Assembly: GCA_030668615.1 (NCBI GenBank)
Contig: DAOUTQ010000013.1
Span: 1-37,438, forward strand
Reading direction: 5' to 3'
DNA length: 37,438 nt
Source of the DNA: Bacteroidales bacterium
GTDB taxonomy: Bacteria; Bacteroidota; Bacteroidia; Bacteroidales; UBA12077
Below are positions 32,117-37,438 of the stretch, in pieces; the first letter of the stretch is position 1; the number at the start of each line of letters is the position of its first letter. Under the pieces are notes generated by a model. The model was not told where the DNA came from. It made no database searches and saw nothing but the letters and a program-made list of their open reading frames with translations. The translations under genes and the position numbers were made by a program.

Positions 32117-32998
32117 TTACGTTTTAGATAAAATATAGATTGCAAAAAATGATATTATAATTCCTACCCAATTTATTTTTAGGAATTTTTCTTTAAATAC
32201 AATTAATCCGATTAATACTGATAAAGCAATAACTCCTAAATTATTAATTCCGAATACTATGGAGCCATCTAAAGACTCGCCTAATTGATTTTTATGATTT
32301 AACGCTTTGATCAGAAAATATATTGATCCGTAATTACTTATCCCTAAAATAATTCCCCACAAAAGAATTTTTTTGTCGAGTAATTCCTTAAATGATGTTT
32401 TTCGTAAAAGCTTTGTAACTATTCCTGATATAGCAGACATTGCAAATAGAATAACCGTAAACAGCGGTAATATATCATCAGCAACATAATTGTGCTGTGC
32501 ATATTTAACTATCGAATCTACAAGTCCCATACTTAAAAACAAGATGATAGGTATATAGATATTTCGCGGATCAAACTCCACTTTTCGTTTACGATAAACA
32601 GTGAGAAGTACGGCAAGTATTGCAAGGATAATACCAATGGCTTTGAAGTTGGTTAATACATCTAAGGGATCAATAATAATTGATACAGCAATTGGTATTA
32701 TTACAGACATTTTATTTGAAACTGAAGTAATCGCAATTCCAACAATTTGAGATGATTTGGCAATAAGCACAAACGTCATGATAAATAAAATTCCGATAAT
32801 AATGGAGTAGGGGAACCATGCATTTTTAAATATTGGAAATATATCAGTTTGAGTATTAGTAAGTAATAGTCCTAAAATAGTTGCAGTAACATAATTAATA
32901 ATGATAACGTTGAAAGTATTGATCTTAAATCTATCAAGAAATTTGAAGATGACATAAATTGCCGCTGATGAAAGAATACTAAATACTAAAAATATCAT
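32117..32998 (-). CDS. EamA/DMT-superfamily transporter-like membrane protein
   Basis: This 293-residue inner-membrane protein has about ten hydrophobic segments in two halves, as in the drug/metabolite transporter (EamA) family. The first half opens with IFLVFSILSSAAIYVIFKF and the second ends with VFKEKFLKINWVGIIISFFAI, the usual last-helix pattern. The substrate is unknown. A strong hairpin with an eight-T run ends 18 bp before its ATG, leaving no room for a promoter in between. yigZ follows with no gap. Confidence 0.75.
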   Translation of the reverse strand: MIFLVFSILSSAAIYVIFKFLDRFKINTFNVIIINYVTATILGLLLTNTQTDIFPIFKNAWFPYSIIIGILFIMTFVLIAKSSQIVGIAITSVSNKMSVIIPIAVSIIIDPLDVLTNFKAIGIILAILAVLLTVYRKRKVEFDPRNIYIPIILFLSMGLVDSIVKYAQHNYVADDILPLFTVILFAMSAISGIVTKLLRKTSFKELLDKKILLWGIILGISNYGSIYFLIKALNHKNQLGESLDGSIVFGINNLGVIALSVLIGLIVFKEKFLKINWVGIIISFFAIYILSKT

Positions 32999-33016
32999 AA
33001 TCGTTCGCTATTGCAC

Positions 33017-33052
33017 AAAAAAAACAGGTTTCTAAAAAAGAAACCTGTTTTT
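33017..33052 (-). terminator. Strong hairpin terminator between nrfA and the EamA-like gene
   Basis: A 13-bp stem (33021-33033 with about 33040-33052) is followed on the minus strand by eight T residues. A small GGGTC/GACCC hairpin (33055-33068) lies just upstream of it. It is about 240 bp past the nrfA stop and 18 bp before the EamA-like ATG. The remaining nrfA trailer (33069-33290) is plain AT-rich sequence without recognisable features. Confidence 0.8.
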
Positions 33053-33290
33053 CGGGGTCAATCGACCCAAATGTTTTGTACTGTTGACTGTATTTTGTCT
33101 TTAAATATTTTTAATGTCATTATTAAAATTTCAAAAAATCATATTCTGAACAAAGATAAATAAAACTTAAAAACTACAAACAGAAAAATTAATATTCTAT
33201 TAACAGATTTATTAACAATTTCTAGTTTTCATTAGATATGAAACATCAAGGTATTAATAAAAAATCTTTAAATCCCCGAAAATATTTATA

Positions 33291-34829
33291 TTAAAGATTA
33301 TTAACACCCCAAGAAGCTTCTCTCTTTTTGGCATCTTCCAGCCATTGTGGAAGTAAAGTATTTAAGAATTCTTGTTTTTCACTTTTTAATTTTTCAGCAT
33401 CCATGCCGATATATTTTTGAGCTTTTGCTTTTGTAGAAATATCCGGGTAAGGTATTTCTTTATTATAACCAAGGTCTGCTAATAATCTGGTCAATTTAAT
33501 TCTACCTTCTTGAGCTATAGTAATACCGGTTGAAATAACTCGTCCTGTTTCTACAGGTGAATGGAACGATCCTCCATGACTGGCGGCTGCATAATCCCAT
33601 CTCCATTGTGCATGGCGAATATCCATTAAAATATCTTGCATTTGCTCTTCTGTTGCTCCTTTTTCCCATGCAAATTTTGCTTCTACATGAGCACGAACTA
33701 TTAATTCTTCTAATTTATCTCTGTTTTCAATAATTCGATCTTGCCTTTCGGAAACATTAGCAATTAATTTATCAGTTTCTTCGCGGTGACATACTTGACA
33801 AGAGTTAGCCACGTTATTAAGTGGGCTTTGAATTTTATGATCAGTGTATTTTACACCACCTTCACTTTTATACGGCATATGACAATCGGCACAAGAAACA
33901 CCTCTGTCGGCGTGAACGCCTGTTAAGTAAACCTCATAACCAGGGTGTTGTGCTTTTAACATAGGAGCTTTACTTAATTTATGAGTCCAATCTTTAAACC
34001 CAATTTCATCGTAGTAAGCTTCCATATCTTCGCAGGTCGTACCCTTGTCCCAAGGGAAAGTAAGATATGCACTACCTTCAAATTTATTTTTATCGAAATA
34101 ATATTCAACATGACATTGTGCACAAACCAGTGATCTCATTTCCTGGTGACTTGCTTTGGTGATGTCTTTTCCATTTCTTTGGAATGCTTCTATAAGTGCA
34201 GGACGTGTTATACGAAGATTCATATTTTCAGGATCGTGGCAATCAGCACATCCAATTGTGTTAACAATTTCCTTTCCCAATTTTGCCCATTTACCTCTAT
34301 AGAACTCAGCTATACCTTCTTCAGATCCCATCTTTTCCATTAAATCGTTCATCACTCTTGGAACATCTGGGCTTTTACATGTCCAGCATGTAGTTGGCAT
34401 TGGACCATCGTTATCACTTGTTGGCCCACCTGTTCGTAATGTATTATTAATATCAGTTACAGCATAATAATGGCCTCTACCTTGATTATAATCTTTAGAA
34501 AAACCGTAACCAGCCCAAAGAACAACCAATCGTGGGTCTACTTCCAACATATCAATCATGGTATTACCATTGTACTTTGATTTGAAAGTACTGTCTTCGG
34601 TCTGATAATAAGATTGAAATTCTCTTGGATAATTTTCACCCCATACTTCATTCCTTGGTTCCCAATCCGATAGTTCCACTTGAGGTGTATAAGCAAATAC
34701 AGCCTCTGCTCTTCTTTCTATAACAGAAGAAGCAAGTAAACCTAACATAAATACTATAACCATAGTGCCTAAAAATAATATCCAGCCAAGCCATGGTTTC
34801 TGTTTTACTTGTTCATTTATTGACTTCAT
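33291..34829 (-). CDS. nrfA: Cytochrome c nitrite reductase NrfA (ammonia-forming)
   Basis: This 512-residue pentahaem enzyme reduces nitrite to ammonium in the periplasm. An N-terminal hydrophobic segment (about 14-35) serves as signal or anchor. The catalytic haem uses CWTCK (C148, C151, K152). Four CxxCH sites follow: C194-H198, C236-H240, C313-H317 and C344-H348. The active-site residues are R118, Y243 and H306, and the calcium site has E242, Y243, K292 and Q294. All are in place, so it should be active. It lies 20 bp downstream of nrfH, its membrane electron donor. This supports growth by nitrite ammonification or nitrite detoxification without oxygen. Confidence 0.96.
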   Translation of the reverse strand: MKSINEQVKQKPWLGWILFLGTMVIVFMLGLLASSVIERRAEAVFAYTPQVELSDWEPRNEVWGENYPREFQSYYQTEDSTFKSKYNGNTMIDMLEVDPRLVVLWAGYGFSKDYNQGRGHYYAVTDINNTLRTGGPTSDNDGPMPTTCWTCKSPDVPRVMNDLMEKMGSEEGIAEFYRGKWAKLGKEIVNTIGCADCHDPENMNLRITRPALIEAFQRNGKDITKASHQEMRSLVCAQCHVEYYFDKNKFEGSAYLTFPWDKGTTCEDMEAYYDEIGFKDWTHKLSKAPMLKAQHPGYEVYLTGVHADRGVSCADCHMPYKSEGGVKYTDHKIQSPLNNVANSCQVCHREETDKLIANVSERQDRIIENRDKLEELIVRAHVEAKFAWEKGATEEQMQDILMDIRHAQWRWDYAAASHGGSFHSPVETGRVISTGITIAQEGRIKLTRLLADLGYNKEIPYPDISTKAKAQKYIGMDAEKLKSEKQEFLNTLLPQWLEDAKKREASWGVNNL

Positions 34830-34849
34830 AATTCAGTATTTATTTCTTA

Positions 34850-35434
34850 TTATTCTATTAACTCTTTTAACCATTCCGGTACCGGGCTTTCCGGAACAGG
34901 AACTTTTGCATTTGGCACACTCGATAAACTATTAATCCTGCCATGAGGAACTTCTCGATGGCATTCCCAACATTCTCGATCTGTATTATGAACCTTATAG
35001 TTGCCTTTTGTTTGAGAAAATAATTTAGATTGATCAAACAAATTAGTATGACATCTGATACAATTTTCCTTTACTACTTCTTTCCCTTCTTCGCCAATAA
35101 ATATCACTTGTCTTTCAGCTCTCATGGTAAATAAAGTAGCATGATTTAGTCCATCTTTGCCTTTAAAGTAGTATTTTCTTACGAAATTATCGTGCGGAAC
35201 ATGACAATCGTTACAGGTTGCGGTTTCGCGATGCGAACTATGATTCCATGTAGCATATTGTGGAGCCATAATATGACAATTTACACAAGCTTGAGGGTCA
35301 TCAGATAAATATGACCAGGCTTTAGATACATAAACAGAGTAAGTTCCTAAACCTATAAAAATTCCAAGTAAAATAATAACTGGTATTTTCCAATTTTGTG
35401 GTGGACTTAATCTTTTTATAAGCCTTAATTTCAT
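34850..35434 (-). CDS. nrfH: Cytochrome c quinol dehydrogenase NrfH
   Basis: This 194-residue NapC/NirT-type protein has one N-terminal transmembrane segment (about 17-35). Four CxxCH haem sites lie at C50-H54, C74-H78, C125-H129 and C155-H159. M56 in CHIMAPQY is at the position of the unusual methionine ligand of haem 1. It would take electrons from menaquinol and pass them to NrfA, encoded 20 bp downstream. Haem maturation genes are not in the window. The upstream spacer contains two inverted repeats but no clear FNR- or CRP-like site. Confidence 0.95.
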   Translation of the reverse strand: MKLRLIKRLSPPQNWKIPVIILLGIFIGLGTYSVYVSKAWSYLSDDPQACVNCHIMAPQYATWNHSSHRETATCNDCHVPHDNFVRKYYFKGKDGLNHATLFTMRAERQVIFIGEEGKEVVKENCIRCHTNLFDQSKLFSQTKGNYKVHNTDRECWECHREVPHGRINSLSSVPNAKVPVPESPVPEWLKELIE

Positions 35435-35737
35435 ACTTATCTCAATAATTAGAATTTAGATAAGTAAATTACAATATTTTAGAATAAAAGACCTGCCTGT
35501 CTTTCACTTTTTTTAAGATTTTATTTTTATTTAAAATGAGTCCAAATACTTTCTGAATTCGAAATTTTCAGGAGTAATACCGTTTATTATTCAAGTTGTC
35601 ATATTTGTGAAAAACAAATATGGATTGAATATATAACCGCATTAACAATTCTAATCTTCAAAACATCACATTATATGCGATATTTTGAAGAAGAAGTTGG
35701 TATAAAATGATTAAGAAAATTATTAATTAATTTAGAA
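35435..35737. other. 303-bp spacer between nrfH and the lipid-kinase gene
   Basis: No coding sequence is visible. It holds a perfect 9-bp inverted repeat CATATTTGT/ACAAATATG (35600-35608 with 35614-35622) and a 12-bp inverted repeat with one mismatch, CTTCAAAACATC with its partner (35656-35667 with 35679-35690). A small AAAGAC/GTCTTT hairpin lies near 35490. One of the larger hairpins may end the lipid-kinase transcript, and the other may be an operator for nrfHA. Confidence 0.5.
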
Positions 35738-36715
35738 TTATAACATATCTTCTTTTACAATTAAATCTAATTTATCAATGCTTGTTTCTATTTTGCACGG
35801 TAAATAACCAATTGGGTCTCCATCGAGTTCAACTTCCGAATTTTTATAATTACCAAGTACTTCAATCTTATTACAATAATCTATTGATAGAATTTCAGTA
35901 TTGATGAATTCCTTTCCGCCATATACTTTTTTTATTGAATTTGGTAAATTGAATAGATTTATTTGTTTGGCAGTCAGGCAATAGAATCCTTTTTCAGAAT
36001 AACTGATTTTATTGTGAACTTTAATCCCCGAAGCAATGAATTTTGTTCTTCCAACTGATAAATTATATAGATTACTGATTGTATGTTTTTTCTCATCTTT
36101 TTTTACAGTAAAATCATTGGCTTTATAAACCATTACTGTTACTAATAGAGAAATAAAAGTACCCAATTTATCGCCTAAATATTTTCTAATTTTATTATTT
36201 GCTTTTCGGGCCAATGTAGCTCCAAGACCTATGTTTACGCAACAACCAAAATATTTTAGTTTTGGTGAGTTGATTTCTGATGTATCGGACCCATTAAGGT
36301 TTTTATCGTTTTCAGATGAACATAATAATTTCCCTATATAAATCTGTATTGAATAATTATCTATAATTGTTTTAATAGCTTCATCAGTATTTCTTGGAAT
36401 ATTATAACTTTTACAGAAATCGGGGCTTGTACCTGTATAGATTACACCCATTTTAGAATTTGAAATTAATTTCCCTTCAGAATCAAAAAAACCATTTAAA
36501 ACACTGCTTATTGTACCATCACCTCCAACTGCAATTATTATATTATAATCTGCTTTGTTGGCTTCTACAGAGTATCTGTATGCATCTTCAAGTTCAGTTG
36601 TATATTTATACTCGTAATCAATATTTTCTTTACTGAAAGTATTAAATATCTTTTCAAAAGATTTTTTACTTTTTCCTCCTTTTGAACCAGGATTCATGAT
36701 TAAAAAATATTTCAT
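35738..36715 (-). CDS. Diacylglycerol-kinase-family lipid kinase
   Basis: This 325-residue protein has the DAGK catalytic fold. It begins with IMNPGSKGGKS (6-16), the nucleotide-binding AVGGDGT (62-68), and ends with EVELDGDPIGYLPC (294-307), which carries the catalytic acidic residue region. The usual GTxNDFA motif reads GTSPDFC (95-101), an uncommon variant. The substrate may be diacylglycerol, a sphingoid base, ceramide or another lipid. The start overlaps the end of the upstream oxoamine synthase gene by 4 bp, so the two are translationally coupled, which favours a sphingoid- or capnoid-type lipid substrate. No membrane segments are needed for this family. Confidence 0.83.
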   Translation of the reverse strand: MKYFLIMNPGSKGGKSKKSFEKIFNTFSKENIDYEYKYTTELEDAYRYSVEANKADYNIIIAVGGDGTISSVLNGFFDSEGKLISNSKMGVIYTGTSPDFCKSYNIPRNTDEAIKTIIDNYSIQIYIGKLLCSSENDKNLNGSDTSEINSPKLKYFGCCVNIGLGATLARKANNKIRKYLGDKLGTFISLLVTVMVYKANDFTVKKDEKKHTISNLYNLSVGRTKFIASGIKVHNKISYSEKGFYCLTAKQINLFNLPNSIKKVYGGKEFINTEILSIDYCNKIEVLGNYKNSEVELDGDPIGYLPCKIETSIDKLDLIVKEDML

Positions 36716-37438
36716 GCTCCTGTTTCTTTTATTTCTTTAAAGATTTGAATTGCGCGATCTATAGTATTCTCTTCAAGGTTTGCTCCTGCAATCAACCTAA
36801 TCACTCCCTGATTTTCAGGAACAGAAGGATAAATAAATGGTGTTGCAATAATTTTTCTATTATATAGTTCTTTTGCAAAAAGCAATGTCTCTACTGAAGT
36901 GCCAGTAACTATTGATGTAATTGGTGCAGAGGAAGATCGTATATTATAACCAAATTTTATTAAAGCATCTCTTAGTTTATTACGATATTTCCACATTTTA
37001 TTTCCTAATACTTCGAATTCATCTTCAATAATGTAAATTGCTTTTTCAATACCTGCAAGTATTGAAGGTGCTATAGATGTTGAATAAACAAGATGAGAAG
37101 AATAGTATTTTAGGTAATCAATTAAAGTCTTTTTTCCACTAATCAGTCCGCCTGAATTAGCAATAGATTTGCCTAAAGAAGCGGTGTATATACCCTGGTA
37201 ATCTTTAATACTTGCATGTTCTAATATTCCTTTACCATTTTTCCCGATAACTCCAATTCCATGAGAATCATCAATTACAGGGATTGCATCATATTTTTTA
37301 CATAATTCAACTATTTCGGCAAAAGGAGCAATGCTACCTTCAGTTGAGAAAACTGATTCTGTAACAACAAAAATTTGTTTATGTTTCAGGCTATTTTTCA
37401 GGTTTTTCTCAAGGCTATCCATATTATTATGCAAAAAG
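36712..37438 (-). CDS. Alpha-oxoamine synthase family PLP enzyme (partial, N-terminus outside window)
   Basis: About the last 240 residues are inside the window, compared with about 400 for the family. The frame stays open to the edge, so the TTG near 37434 is not a real start. Motifs are the VTESVFSTEGSIAP segment, DDSHGIGVIG with the PLP-stacking His, and the PLP lysine in TASLGKS. The family joins an amino acid with an acyl-CoA: serine palmitoyltransferase, KBL (glycine C-acetyltransferase), BioF, or cysteate acyltransferase for sulfonolipids. DDSHG looks somewhat KBL- or BioF-like. The coupled lipid-kinase gene favours a lipid-forming enzyme. The missing N-terminus prevents a firm choice. 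Confidence 0.75.
   Translation of the reverse strand, partial: FLHNNMDSLEKNLKNSLKHKQIFVVTESVFSTEGSIAPFAEIVELCKKYDAIPVIDDSHGIGVIGKNGKGILEHASIKDYQGIYTASLGKSIANSGGLISGKKTLIDYLKYYSSHLVYSTSIAPSILAGIEKAIYIIEDEFEVLGNKMWKYRNKLRDALIKFGYNIRSSSAPITSIVTGTSVETLLFAKELYNRKIIATPFIYPSVPENQGVIRLIAGANLEENTIDRAIQIFKEIKETGA

Noticed and set aside
33055-33068. GGGTC/GACCC hairpin considered as part of a tRNA or riboswitch
   Set aside because: It is an isolated 5-bp stem with no further conserved arms around it.
35600-35690. Inverted repeats upstream of nrfH considered as FNR- or CRP-type operators
   Set aside because: Neither contains the TTGAT-ATCAA or TGTGA-TCACA half-sites at the right spacing; only their palindromic nature is reported.
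1-37438. Search for tRNA, rRNA, insertion sequence, integrase and phage genes
   Set aside because: No T-loop and acceptor-stem combination, no rRNA signature and no transposase or integrase motif was recognised by eye on either strand.

Overview
The window is a stretch of chromosome from an anaerobic or facultatively anaerobic member of the Bacteroidota, most likely class Bacteroidia. The base composition is strongly AT-rich. Three secreted proteins end in type IX secretion (T9SS, type A) sorting domains. Several genes have TAnnTTTG promoter boxes and no obvious Shine-Dalgarno site. Family-level markers (DUF4293, a PorE-like TPR/propeller/OmpA protein, PyrI next to PyrB, NrfHA) point the same way. 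I saw no rRNA, tRNA, CRISPR array, phage gene or transposase; the only mobile-like DNA is a set of short REP/MITE-like palindromic repeats between genes.

Layout, left to right. Positions 1-87 are the tail of trpB. A composite palindromic repeat follows, then queE (7-deazaguanine synthesis) and a PorE-like outer-membrane/peptidoglycan protein. A SiaC-like phosphoprotein then faces, tail to tail, a class III nucleotide cyclase fused to an HD domain. From 5.0 to 11.6 kb lies a secreted-proteolysis block: an M14 carboxypeptidase, a C1A papain-like protease with a serpin gene 41 bp upstream on the same strand, and a cadherin-domain T9SS protein. From 11.7 to 16.1 kb come an SLC13/RCK transporter with cysQ (sulfur metabolism), then a LytTR regulator and LytS-type kinase pair. 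At 16.3-18.5 kb an exported ankyrin-repeat protein is fused to a metallo-beta-lactamase-fold domain.

The 18.7-29.9 kb part is mostly metabolism: a TauE/SafE exporter, PepD dipeptidase, an isocitrate/isopropylmalate-type dehydrogenase followed by an HD-family protein whose HD motif reads AD, a SnoaL-like protein, a secreted YD-repeat-like protein, a PepO/M13 lipoprotein peptidase, ornithine aminotransferase, a nitroreductase and a DUF4293 membrane protein. From 29.9 to 33.0 kb are pyrI-pyrB and a yigZ/EamA pair. The end holds nrfH-nrfA (respiratory nitrite ammonification) and a translationally coupled pair: an alpha-oxoamine synthase (cut by the window edge) and a diacylglycerol-kinase-family lipid kinase, which together suggest sphingolipid- or sulfonolipid-type lipid synthesis.

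The best candidates for something little described are the serpin-papain gene pair, the ankyrin-MBL fusion, the SiaC/cyclase-HD pair with an altered cyclase active site, the oxoamine synthase-lipid kinase pair, and two repeat elements that share terminal inverted repeats but carry different palindromic cores. All functional statements are read from sequence and family knowledge; no searches were run.
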